Of a stretch of 52,344 bases of DNA, positions 35,679 through 43,810 are shown one piece after another; the first letter of the stretch is position 1, and every line of letters begins with the position of its first letter. Origin of the DNA: CAYINU01 sp964364855. Lineage in GTDB: Bacteria > Margulisbacteria > Marinamargulisbacteria > CAYINU01. The position numbers were made by a program, and so were the translations under genes. Location: contig CAYINU010000004.1 of assembly GCA_964364855.1 (NCBI GenBank), positions 1 to 52,344 of the forward strand. Reading direction: 5' to 3'. Under the pieces are notes generated by a model. That model made no database searches and was not told the origin of the DNA. It saw only the letters and a list, made by a program, of their open reading frames with translations.

Positions 35679-36857
35679 ATGGGCTTTCTCTTTTCTTCCG
35701 AATCCGTTTCCGAAGGTCACCCGGACAAGCTATGTGACCAGATATCAGATGCTATTTTAGATGCCGCTGTCGCACAGGACCCCAATGCCCGCGTGGCCGC
35801 TGAATGTTTTGCCACTACCGGGTTGGTGGTGATCGGCGGGGAAATTACGTCCACCGCTTCTTTGGACATCCAGAGCATTGCGCGAAACACCATCAAGGAA
35901 ATTGGCTACACGTCTTCGGACTATGGTCTGGACGGTGAGAGCTGCGCAGTCTTGGTTACGGTTCACGAACAGTCTCCCGACATCGCACAAGGCGTCAACA
36001 AAGGCGAAGGTATCGACAAGGAACTGGGTGCGGGTGATCAGGGCATTATGTTCGGCTATGCGTGCCGCCAGACACCTGAATTGATGCCCATGCCGATCTC
36101 GATCGCCCACAAATTGGTTCGCGGCCTGTCTGAGCTTCGGCACGCCAAAACCATTCCCTACCTGAGACCCGATGCCAAATCGCAAGTCACCGTTCAGTAT
36201 GAGGACACCGTCCCCGTTCGGGTGGACACCGTGGTCATTTCGACCCAACACGACCCCGATGTTGCACACGAACGGATCATAAAAGACGTGATTGAGCAAG
36301 TCATTCGACCGGTTATCCCTGCCCAATACTTGGATGCGAATACGCGCTACTTGATCAATCCGACCGGGCGATTTGTGATCGGTGGGCCTCACGGTGATAC
36401 CGGTCTGACGGGCCGAAAAATCATCATCGATACCTATGGGGGATGGGGCCGCCACGGCGGCGGCGCATTTTCGGGGAAAGACTGTACCAAGGTAGACCGC
36501 AGTGCCTGCTATATGGCCCGCTACATCGCCAAAAATATTGTTGCCGCACAATTGGCCGATGAAGTCGAAATCCAATTGGCCTATGCCATTGGCGTTTCCA
36601 AGCCTGTTTCTATTCGCGTTGACACCCGCCAAACCGCAAAGATTCCGGAAGAAGATCTTGTTAAATTGATTTGGGATGTATTTGACCTCACTCCAGAAGG
36701 GATTATCAAAACCTTGGTTCTGCGTGAACCAGTGTATAGAAAAACGGCCGCATATGGCCACTTTGGACGAACAGATGTTGCTTTGAGCTGGGAACAAGTT
36801 AATCAGGTCGACGCCCTCCTAAAAAGAGTGCCCGTCCTTGCGCGGCGTACCGCCTAA
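35679..36857 (+). CDS. metK: S-adenosylmethionine synthetase (392 aa)
   Basis: Catalyses the formation of S-adenosylmethionine from methionine and ATP in the cytoplasm. Signature motifs are intact: GHPDKLCDQISDAILDA near the N-terminus, GAGDQGIMFGYA for the ATP site, and GGGAFSGKD for the phosphate-binding loop. The length is normal for the bacterial family. ATG at 35679 is preceded by AAAGGAA at suitable spacing. A palindrome in the upstream gap may be an operator. I see no S-box or SAM-riboswitch-like structure in the short leader. Confidence 0.98.
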   Translation: MGFLFSSESVSEGHPDKLCDQISDAILDAAVAQDPNARVAAECFATTGLVVIGGEITSTASLDIQSIARNTIKEIGYTSSDYGLDGESCAVLVTVHEQSPDIAQGVNKGEGIDKELGAGDQGIMFGYACRQTPELMPMPISIAHKLVRGLSELRHAKTIPYLRPDAKSQVTVQYEDTVPVRVDTVVISTQHDPDVAHERIIKDVIEQVIRPVIPAQYLDANTRYLINPTGRFVIGGPHGDTGLTGRKIIIDTYGGWGRHGGGAFSGKDCTKVDRSACYMARYIAKNIVAAQLADEVEIQLAYAIGVSKPVSIRVDTRQTAKIPEEDLVKLIWDVFDLTPEGIIKTLVLREPVYRKTAAYGHFGRTDVALSWEQVNQVDALLKRVPVLARRTA

Positions 36858-36899
36858 TACTCACCGTTCCTAGCACCGGCACACCGTCCGTCCGGAAAG

Positions 36900-37463
36900 A
36901 TGGATCGTGTTGTGAATGAGTTTGATTGGATCTTAAACGACGAGTCCGACCAGCTACCCCAAAAAGTGGCTGTTGCGGTGGCTGACGCTATTGCCAAAAA
37001 GCAAATGCGTGTTGCGTCCTGCGAAGGCGTCAGCGGTGGGTTGGTGGCTGCCGTGCTGCAAAGCTTCGGCGCAACCCGCCCGTTTTATGTCGGCGGCTGT
37101 ATCTGTCCGAGCTTGGGTAGCTTGAGCAAGGTACTGGGCATGGACGCCAAAACCCTGTCGTTATACGGGGTGTCCGAAACCACGGCAGCAGACATCCTAC
37201 GCAGCTTTCGCAAGTGGATCAGCGCCGACATCTATGTCGCCAACCTGGGCATCGTGCCCACCGAAAGCCCCCTGCCCCGCACAGACAACGCCGGGACTGT
37301 TTTTTTGATGTTGGATGTGACTGGCCGCACGACCATCAAACGATTCCAGTGGGCCGGCGATGTTGCAGACCTCCAATCCAAAGCGACCCTATCTACCTTT
37401 CACTATCTACAACAGCATCTTTGCTCAGACCAACTTAACGAAAAGGAGTTCGAAAATGGATGA
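36900..37463 (+). CDS. CinA C-terminal-domain (PncC-like) protein with degenerate active site (187 aa)
   Basis: The fold of the nicotinamide-nucleotide amidase domain is recognisable: VASCEGVSGGLVAAVLQSFG aligns with the family AESCTGG-LLAA region (residues 38-57), VSETTA with the V-S-E-x-A segment, and NAGTVFLML with the G-T-V strand. But the E-S-C-T-G-G motif is altered and lengthened, the tyrosine of the Y-S-N-x-x-K segment is missing (ICPSLGSLSK), and the T-G-I-A-G-P loop reads LGIVPTESP. Deamidation of NMN is therefore uncertain. The gene overlaps recA by 8 bases, and cinA/pncC next to recA is a common bacterial arrangement. An N-terminal extension of ~35 residues is unlike stand-alone PncC. 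Confidence 0.8.
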   Translation: MDRVVNEFDWILNDESDQLPQKVAVAVADAIAKKQMRVASCEGVSGGLVAAVLQSFGATRPFYVGGCICPSLGSLSKVLGMDAKTLSLYGVSETTAADILRSFRKWISADIYVANLGIVPTESPLPRTDNAGTVFLMLDVTGRTTIKRFQWAGDVADLQSKATLSTFHYLQQHLCSDQLNEKEFENG

Positions 37464-38496
37464 AAAAAAATCAAAAGCACTAGAATTTACCCTCAGCCAA
37501 ATTGAAAAAGCCCATGGCAAGGGGGCCATTATGACCTTGGGCGGCAGCGACAGATTGCGCTGCCAAACCATATCGTCGGGGGCGTTGTCCTTAGACATCG
37601 CCCTGGGTGTGGGCGGATATCCCCGTGGACGCCTAATTGAAATCTTCGGGCCGGAATCCTCGGGCAAGACCACCCTGTGTTTACATGCCGTCGCAGAAGC
37701 CCAAAAGCTAGGCGGAGTTTGTGCCTTTATTGACGCCGAGCATGCCTTAGATGCATCCTACGCACGAAAAATTGGGATTAACCTGGATAGCCTGCTCGTC
37801 GCACAGCCGGACTACGGCGAACAGGCTCTCGAAATTGTGGAAAGCCTGGTCCGCTCAGGTGCCATCGATGTGATCATCATCGATTCGGTGGCCGCGTTGG
37901 TCCCCAAGGCCGAGATCGAAGGCGAGATGGGTGACGCTCAGATGGGCATGCAGGCCAGACTGATGTCTCAGGCCCTGCGCAAGCTCACCGCCATTGTTTC
38001 CAAGTCCAATACCATCGTGATTTTTGTTAACCAAATCCGTGAAAAAATCGGGGTAATGTTCGGCAATCCCGAAACCACGCCCGGTGGCCGTGCATTAAAG
38101 TTTTTTTCCTCGATGAGGATCGATATCCGCAAGGTGGATGCCGTAAAATCGGGCGTGGACATCATCGGTTCCAAAGTGAAGGTCAAAGTCGTGAAAAACA
38201 AAGTGGCACCCCCATTCCGCTTTACGCAATTTGACATCATTTTCGGCAAAGGCATTTCCTGGGAAGGCGATTTGTTGGATTTGGGCGTGGCCATGGGCCT
38301 GGTTGAAAAAAGCGGAACCTGGTTTTCTTTTCAATCCGAACGGTTGGGCCAAGGCCGAGAAGCAGCCAAGGTTGCCATCGGTGAAAACAGCAAAATTCGG
38401 GAAGCCCTGGAAAAAATGATTCGTGAAAAATTTGATGTGACCGGCGAAGGCATTTCGACAGCCGAGGCCGTGACCACTGCCGCAGGAGAGGAGTAA
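37456..38496 (+). CDS. recA: Recombinase RecA (346 aa)
   Basis: ATP-dependent DNA strand-exchange protein for homologous recombination and SOS signalling. The Walker A motif GPESSGKTT is at about residues 65-73, the N-terminal IEKAHGKGAIM segment matches the family, and VIIIDSVAAL is the Walker B strand. The length is typical. ATG at 37456 follows AAAAGGAG; the longer upstream frame belongs to the preceding gene and is rejected. I see no LexA-type operator close by, though the leader is occupied by the overlapping gene. Confidence 0.98.
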   Translation: MDEKKSKALEFTLSQIEKAHGKGAIMTLGGSDRLRCQTISSGALSLDIALGVGGYPRGRLIEIFGPESSGKTTLCLHAVAEAQKLGGVCAFIDAEHALDASYARKIGINLDSLLVAQPDYGEQALEIVESLVRSGAIDVIIIDSVAALVPKAEIEGEMGDAQMGMQARLMSQALRKLTAIVSKSNTIVIFVNQIREKIGVMFGNPETTPGGRALKFFSSMRIDIRKVDAVKSGVDIIGSKVKVKVVKNKVAPPFRFTQFDIIFGKGISWEGDLLDLGVAMGLVEKSGTWFSFQSERLGQGREAAKVAIGENSKIREALEKMIREKFDVTGEGISTAEAVTTAAGEE

Positions 38497-38499
38497 AAC

Positions 38500-40032
38500 G
38501 TGAACACCCTGATTATCCTATTGGGAACCGTGGCCATCGTGTCTGCCGTTGCCGTTTTCTTGTACAAGCGCTATCAGTCCAATCAACTGATCAGCAACGC
38601 CAAACACGAAGCGGGCCGCCTGGTAACGGACGCAGACCGCCAATCCAAGGACATCCTATCCAAGGCCGACAAAGAAGCCCAACGTCTGGTTGCGCAGACC
38701 AAACGAAATATCGAAGAAGAATCGCGAAAACGACAGGAAGCCGCACGTCAGTTTGAAAATCGCCTGATGCAAAAAGAAAAGCACATTGATGAGCGGGAAG
38801 GCCATATCACACAACGCGAAGCCCAGCTCGAAGAAGAACACGAAAAGGTAAAGGCCATTAAGAAAAAAGAAGAAGCCTTTGTAAACGAACTGCTGTTTGC
38901 ACTGGAAAAACTGGCGGGTTTCACCCGTGAGGAAGCCGAAAAAACCCTTTTCAAGTTGGTCGAACGTGACGCCCGTCAGCGTGCGGGGAAAATGATCAAG
39001 GAAATGGAAGACCAGGCCAGAAAGATCGCCAACCGAAAAGCAAAAGAAATCGTAACGGACGCCATTCAACGTACCGCCGTTAACCACATCGTGCCGGCTA
39101 CGACCTCCGCGGTCCACCTGCCCGACGATGAGATGAAAGGCCGGATTATCGGTCGCGAAGGTCGCAACATCCGTGCATTTGAAGCCGTCACCGGAGTTGA
39201 CATTATCATCGACGACACACCCGGAACCGTGATTTTGTCCTGCTTTGATCCGATTCGACGGGAAGTAGCGCGTCTAACTCTGGAAAAGTTGGTGCAAGAC
39301 GGCCGCATCCATCCGGCCCGTATCGAAGAAGCCGTGGAAAAGTCCAAAGAGGAATTGCACCAAACCGTCATCGAACGCGGAGAAGCTGCCGCCGACGAAG
39401 TGGGCCTGCAATTCCACCCCAAGATGATTGAGCTTCTGGGCAAGCTGTACTACCGCACCAGTTATGGTCAAAACGTTCTGGCGCATGCACTAGAAGCCGC
39501 TCACATCGCCGGCATTATGGCCGAACAGCTGGGCGTCAACGTAAGCTTGGCCAAACGGGGCGCCTTGTTGCATGACATCGGAAAAGCCCTCGACTTCGAT
39601 CATGCCGGCACCCATACCCAGCTGGGTGAAGAAGTCTGTCGCAAATATGGGGAGTCCGAGGAAGTTATCAACTGTATCAACGCGCACCACGAAGACGAAG
39701 AACCCGATACCATCGAAGCCATCTTGGTCACGGTTGCCGACGCACTGTCATCCAGCCGCCCGGGCGCCCGGCGCGAATCCGTAGAAACCTACATCAAGCG
39801 GATTGAAAAACTGGAAAAAACAGCCAAATCCTTCGAAGGCGTCGACACGGCCTATGCCATCCAGGCTGGCCGCGAAATCCGCGTCATGGTCAGGCCCGAT
39901 GTCGTGGATGATCCGGGCGCACACAAATTGGCGATGGATATCGCCAAAAAGATCGAGACTGAAATGGATTACCCGGGCGAGGTCAAAGTATCCGTTATCC
40001 GCGAAACCCGCGCGGTAAGCACAGCCCATTAA
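38500..40032 (+). CDS. rny: Ribonuclease Y (510 aa)
   Basis: Membrane-anchored endoribonuclease that starts mRNA decay. A single N-terminal membrane helix (residues 3-21) is followed by a long charged coiled coil to about residue 200, a KH domain with GRIIGREGRNIRAFE at about 212-226, and an HD domain with HDIGK near residue 359. All expected domains are present and the length is normal. The start is GTG at 38500 with AGGAGAGGAG upstream, only three bases after recA. It stands immediately before ymdB, an order seen in Firmicutes and several other lineages. Confidence 0.97.
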   Translation: MNTLIILLGTVAIVSAVAVFLYKRYQSNQLISNAKHEAGRLVTDADRQSKDILSKADKEAQRLVAQTKRNIEEESRKRQEAARQFENRLMQKEKHIDEREGHITQREAQLEEEHEKVKAIKKKEEAFVNELLFALEKLAGFTREEAEKTLFKLVERDARQRAGKMIKEMEDQARKIANRKAKEIVTDAIQRTAVNHIVPATTSAVHLPDDEMKGRIIGREGRNIRAFEAVTGVDIIIDDTPGTVILSCFDPIRREVARLTLEKLVQDGRIHPARIEEAVEKSKEELHQTVIERGEAAADEVGLQFHPKMIELLGKLYYRTSYGQNVLAHALEAAHIAGIMAEQLGVNVSLAKRGALLHDIGKALDFDHAGTHTQLGEEVCRKYGESEEVINCINAHHEDEEPDTIEAILVTVADALSSSRPGARRESVETYIKRIEKLEKTAKSFEGVDTAYAIQAGREIRVMVRPDVVDDPGAHKLAMDIAKKIETEMDYPGEVKVSVIRETRAVSTAH

Positions 40033-40035
40033 GGT

Positions 40036-40833
40036 ATGAGCGGCACAGCCCGCATTTTGTGCGTCGGCGACATCGTCGGCAAGCCGGGCCGGCAAACCCT
40101 TTATGGGCATTTGCCGGCCATCCAGAAGCAGTTCAATGTCGACTTTACAGTGGTCAATGTAGAAAACAGCGCCGCTGGCTTTGGCATCACTCCTGCGCTG
40201 TATCATGAGATCGATAGCAAAGCCCACATAGATGCCATGACCCTGGGCAATCATTTTCCGGACAAAAAAGAGCTATTACCAGAAATGGACAAACTGCCAC
40301 GACTGCTGCGTCCCGTTAACCTACCGCCCGGCACCCCCGGAGTAGGGTATCGGATTTTCGAAAGTTCCGTAGGACCCATCGCCGTGGTCAATGCCATTGG
40401 GCGGGTGTTTATGGGCTTGTCGGATTGCCCCTTTCAATGGTTCCAAAACCATATTGAGGTCCTCCGAAAAAAAGCAGCTATCGTTTTGGTCGATTTTCAT
40501 GGTGAAGCCACCTCGGAAAAACTGGCGATGGGATGGTATATGGACGGGAAAGTCACCGCGGTTTGGGGGACCCACACCCACGTACAGACCGCAGACGAGC
40601 AAATTCTGCCCCAAGGTACGGCCTACATAACCGATATCGGTATGGTGGGGCCAAAACTAGGCATCATCGGCATGAAGCGCCAGCCCATTATCAAACGTTT
40701 TTTTGATCAGCTACCTGTTCGGATGGAGCCTGAAGATAAGGGGGCTTGTGTGTTTAACGCAATAGTGATCGAGGCCGATACCCAATCAGGCCAGGCCTTA
40801 CAAATCGCACGCATTTTTGAGACCTATGCGTAA
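40036..40833 (+). CDS. ymdB: YmdB-type metallophosphoesterase (265 aa)
   Basis: Member of the TIGR00282 family, whose Bacillus member is a cyclic-nucleotide phosphodiesterase affecting biofilm and motility gene expression. Metal-binding motifs are visible: GDIVGKPG at residues 12-19, VVNVENSAAG with the metal-binding Asn and Glu region, LGNH, VDFHGEATSEK and WGTHTHVQT. The length fits the family. It lies three bases after rny, the conserved neighbourhood for this gene. The symbol follows the Bacillus name; the native substrate in this organism is unknown. Confidence 0.93.
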   Translation: MSGTARILCVGDIVGKPGRQTLYGHLPAIQKQFNVDFTVVNVENSAAGFGITPALYHEIDSKAHIDAMTLGNHFPDKKELLPEMDKLPRLLRPVNLPPGTPGVGYRIFESSVGPIAVVNAIGRVFMGLSDCPFQWFQNHIEVLRKKAAIVLVDFHGEATSEKLAMGWYMDGKVTAVWGTHTHVQTADEQILPQGTAYITDIGMVGPKLGIIGMKRQPIIKRFFDQLPVRMEPEDKGACVFNAIVIEADTQSGQALQIARIFETYA

Positions 40834-41557
40834 AACACCGGCCAAACGATGCGTCATCGTGTCAGACAGCGGCCAAGGATCACCGCCGTGGCTACCGGTG
40901 ACCCCAGGTTGGAATTTCGAGTGGCATACCTCGTTGGATAGACCGCAGCGTCCGCTTCCGGATGTCGTCATGGTCGAGCTGGAAGCCCTCAACACCGCTC
41001 GGTTTAAGCGCGCTTGGGAACCCATGCTGACGGCCAAATATATCCCAACGCTGTGGATTGGCAATCCGGATGATCATTTGGCCGGCCAGCAAGTCGGTTA
41101 TTGCTACTGCTTTTCGGATGTGACGCCTGCAGCACTCGTCGAAAGTCAGCTGAACCATTTTGTAGACCTTGCTGATAGTCAAAAGGCTTGGGACGACATT
41201 AGGCTGGCCAAACAACGAAAAATTCGTCAATGGCGCCGCCAATTCAAGGCCCTTCTGACACAAAAAGAAAACGCCCTACAAAGCGCCATCAATGACTTTT
41301 TAACGACCAACTTTGATCCCGTCATCAATCAGATAAATGAACAGATCATACAGTTGCATGAGAATCGGGCGGAAATCCCCCGGAGGTTCCGGGAGTTGTT
41401 ATCGACCATGCGTCACTGCGGCCAGCGCTTGGCAGACCTATTGATCCTGATTCGGGACATCCAAAAGGGCGTAGTCGAGGAGTACGGCTTCGGAGAAGAA
41501 TATGTTAACCTAAATAAGGCACACTTTAGCGATGGACTCCCACCACAAAATTTATGA
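40826..41557 (+). CDS. Unknown protein with coiled-coil C-terminal half (243 aa)
   Basis: The first ~110 residues have alternating strand and helix segments (CVIVSD, VVMVELEAL, PTLWIG) that could be a receiver-like or Rossmann-like domain without the usual catalytic Asp set. The rest is a long helical region rich in Gln, Arg and Leu. I do not recognise the family. ATG at 40826 overlaps the end of ymdB by 8 bases, and its stop overlaps lptB by 4, so it is firmly within the operon. A TTG nine bases upstream is a less likely start. Confidence 0.75.
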   Translation: MRKTPAKRCVIVSDSGQGSPPWLPVTPGWNFEWHTSLDRPQRPLPDVVMVELEALNTARFKRAWEPMLTAKYIPTLWIGNPDDHLAGQQVGYCYCFSDVTPAALVESQLNHFVDLADSQKAWDDIRLAKQRKIRQWRRQFKALLTQKENALQSAINDFLTTNFDPVINQINEQIIQLHENRAEIPRRFRELLSTMRHCGQRLADLLILIRDIQKGVVEEYGFGEEYVNLNKAHFSDGLPPQNL

Positions 41558-42273
41558 TACAAGCCAAAAATTTAGTTAAAAGCTACAAGGGTCGCCGTGT
41601 CGTGGACGGGATTTCGCTGGAAATGAACCGGGGAGAAATTGTGGGTCTTTTGGGGCCGAACGGTGCCGGCAAAACCACCACATTTTATATGATCGTGGGT
41701 CTGGTTCGTCCTCAAGAAGGCCATGTTTTTTTGGACAATGCCGAAGTCACTGGCCTGCCGATGCACAAACGTGCGCGATTGGGTTTGGGGTATCTGCCGC
41801 AAGAACCGTCTATTTTCAAAAAGCTCACCGTCGAGGAAAACATCACGATCCTGTGGGAAATATTAAAAACCATTCCTCGCTCCCAATATGACGCCAAGCT
41901 GGCGGAACTCCTGGGTGAGATGGGATTGACGGCCTTGCGAAAATCCAAGGGATACGAACTATCCGGTGGTGAGAAAAGACGGGTCGAAATCGTGAGGGCC
42001 TTAGCAGTGAACCCCTCCTTTATTTTGCTAGACGAACCCTTTGCGGGTATTGACCCCATCGCGGTGTCGGAAATCCAAAACATTATCCGGTCCCTTAAGC
42101 AACGCAACCTCGGCATCATTATTACGGACCACAATGTGCGAGAAACGCTGTCCATCACGGATCGCGCTTATATTGTTCACGAAGGTAAAATTCTCCTATC
42201 CGGTCCTTCAGATCAAATTGCCGACGACCCCGTAGCCCGGAAGTTTTATCTCGGCGACAAATTCAGGATGTAG
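41554..42273 (+). CDS. lptB: LPS export ABC transporter ATP-binding protein LptB (239 aa)
   Basis: Cytoplasmic ATPase that powers lipopolysaccharide extraction from the inner membrane with LptF and LptG. Walker A GPNGAGKTT is at about residues 34-42, the ABC signature LSGGEKRR near residue 137, and the Walker B segment ILLDEPFAGIDP follows. The FAGIDP sequence is typical of LptB. ATG at 41554 overlaps the upstream stop, and an LptF/LptG permease follows after three bases. Together these support a diderm cell with LPS or a related glycolipid. Confidence 0.95.
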   Translation: MIQAKNLVKSYKGRRVVDGISLEMNRGEIVGLLGPNGAGKTTTFYMIVGLVRPQEGHVFLDNAEVTGLPMHKRARLGLGYLPQEPSIFKKLTVEENITILWEILKTIPRSQYDAKLAELLGEMGLTALRKSKGYELSGGEKRRVEIVRALAVNPSFILLDEPFAGIDPIAVSEIQNIIRSLKQRNLGIIITDHNVRETLSITDRAYIVHEGKILLSGPSDQIADDPVARKFYLGDKFRM

Positions 42274-42276
42274 CCC

Positions 42277-43377
42277 ATGCTCAAGCTACTGGATCGCTAT
42301 ATCATGCTGGAACTGGTGGGGCCGTTTTTCTATGGCCTTGCAGCGTTTAGCTGCATTATGACGGGCAGCACCATCTTGTTCGGCCTCGTTGGGACATCTG
42401 TCAAATATGGCATCCCCTTGCTGACCACGCTTCAGATTTTGGCCTATCGCTTTCCCGCTGTGCTGGTGTTTACCTTCCCGATGTCGATGCTGTTAGCCAG
42501 CATTATGGCGATGGGCCGTCTGAGCGGCGATCAAGAAATCACAGCACTGAAAGCCAGCGGGATCGGCGTGTCCCGCATTTTGTTGCCTGTGGTGGCCATG
42601 GGACTGTCCGTCAGCTTGCTGACGATCGCGTTTAACGAAATTATCGTTCCTAGGGCTTCCAGTCACGCTGAAACCATCCTGCAAAATTTCATTTCGCAGG
42701 AAAAACCACAGATCCAACAAAACGTAAATCTGACCACCTACACACCGGACGGCGCACCATTGCGCATCATCAACGTTCAAAATGCCGACCAAGGCCAACT
42801 AAAAGGAATCACTGTGGCCGAATTCGAAGATACACAGCTTGCCCGCATCATTCGCGCGCAATCCGGACACTGGGACAGTGCCGGCAAATGGGCCCTTCAA
42901 GATGGCATTATGCATTATTTCCCTCCCAAAGATCCGCTTCGCTTAACCGTTATCGAATTTAAAAAAGAGGATATTTACCTCAATATCTCCCCGGCAGACC
43001 TCACCAAGCGGGAAAAGACCCTAGAAGAATTAAATAGCGCTGAGCTCAGGGGCCGTATCACACAACGCCGGATAACAGGACAGGACACCACCTCGGATGA
43101 AGTTCATTTTCAGCTGAAATTCTCGGTCCCCTTTGCGAGTCTCATCTTTTCTGTTTTGGGGGCCTGTGTCGGCATACGTCCGGCACGCAGCACATCGTCT
43201 ATCGGATTTGGACTCAGTTTATTGATCATCATCATCTATTATATTTTGGTGTCCGTCGGAATGGGGTTGGCCTTGGCCCATCTGTTGTCCCCGTTTTGGT
43301 CGGCGTGGTTGCCGAATATCTTGATTAGCCTGGGCGGTTTGGTGTTGTTTCGGCGGGTGATTAATGGATTTGCGTAA
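42277..43377 (+). CDS. LptF/LptG-family LPS export permease (366 aa)
   Basis: Membrane subunit of the Lpt transporter. Hydrophobic helices occur near residues 10-35, 50-80 and 95-120, then a polar periplasmic domain (about 125-270) of beta-jellyroll character, then three more helices up to the C-terminus. This is the YjgP/YjgQ architecture. Only one permease gene is present next to lptB, so its partner must lie elsewhere or it acts as a homodimer. I cannot decide between LptF and LptG, so no symbol is given. Confidence 0.92.
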   Translation: MLKLLDRYIMLELVGPFFYGLAAFSCIMTGSTILFGLVGTSVKYGIPLLTTLQILAYRFPAVLVFTFPMSMLLASIMAMGRLSGDQEITALKASGIGVSRILLPVVAMGLSVSLLTIAFNEIIVPRASSHAETILQNFISQEKPQIQQNVNLTTYTPDGAPLRIINVQNADQGQLKGITVAEFEDTQLARIIRAQSGHWDSAGKWALQDGIMHYFPPKDPLRLTVIEFKKEDIYLNISPADLTKREKTLEELNSAELRGRITQRRITGQDTTSDEVHFQLKFSVPFASLIFSVLGACVGIRPARSTSSIGFGLSLLIIIIYYILVSVGMGLALAHLLSPFWSAWLPNILISLGGLVLFRRVINGFA

Positions 43378-43399
43378 CGAGGGGCTTCTGATTTACAAT
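43370..43399 (+). promoter_or_regulatory. Candidate promoter for the signalling block
   Basis: TTGCGT at 43370-43375 and TACAAT at 43394-43399 are separated by 18 bases. They straddle the end of the permease gene and lie just before the receiver-domain gene. The -35 element is only half-matching. Confidence 0.3.
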
Positions 43400-43407
43400 C
43401 CTAGGAT

Positions 43408-43806
43408 ATGACAAGTCCCCAAAAAACCATATTGGTTATCGATGATGATCGGTCTATCTTGTCGGTTTTTGAATTTGTTCTTGAACAAAATCGCTATCAA
43501 GTCATTACGGCTTCGGATGCGGAGTCCGGTTTGAGTCTGTTAAACGAAAATCCCCACATCGACCTCATTTTTCTGGATGTCAAAATGCCTGGCATGTCGG
43601 GTATCGAGGCCTTCAAAGAAATCCAAAAAACACGTCCCGATCTATTGGTCGTGATGATGACGGGCTATAGCGTCGATGAATTGCTAAGAGAAGCATTCGA
43701 ATTGGGGGCTCACGGCGTGATCTACAAGCCATTTGATGTCGAGGAAATCGTGTCCGTCGTGGACAAGATTTTCAAACTGCCGTCCCCTATCGAATCTCTC
43801 TCCTGA
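43408..43806 (+). CDS. Single-domain response regulator (132 aa)
   Basis: CheY-like receiver only. The acidic pocket is IDDD at residues 11-14, the phosphoacceptor is Asp57 in IFLDVKMPG, with Thr85 in MMTGYS and Lys107 in YKPFD, so phosphorylation is expected. No output domain is attached. It ends only a few bases before the SpoIIE-type phosphatase, which probably receives the signal by protein contact. The cognate histidine kinase is not in the window. The upstream AGGAT is a weak ribosome binding site. Confidence 0.95.
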   Translation: MTSPQKTILVIDDDRSILSVFEFVLEQNRYQVITASDAESGLSLLNENPHIDLIFLDVKMPGMSGIEAFKEIQKTRPDLLVVMMTGYSVDELLREAFELGAHGVIYKPFDVEEIVSVVDKIFKLPSPIESLS

Positions 43807-43810
43807 TGCC

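Noticed and set aside
35757..36797. 346-codon minus-strand frame opposite metK
   Set aside because: metK is unmistakable on the plus strand; the antisense frame has no domain and is a codon-usage shadow.
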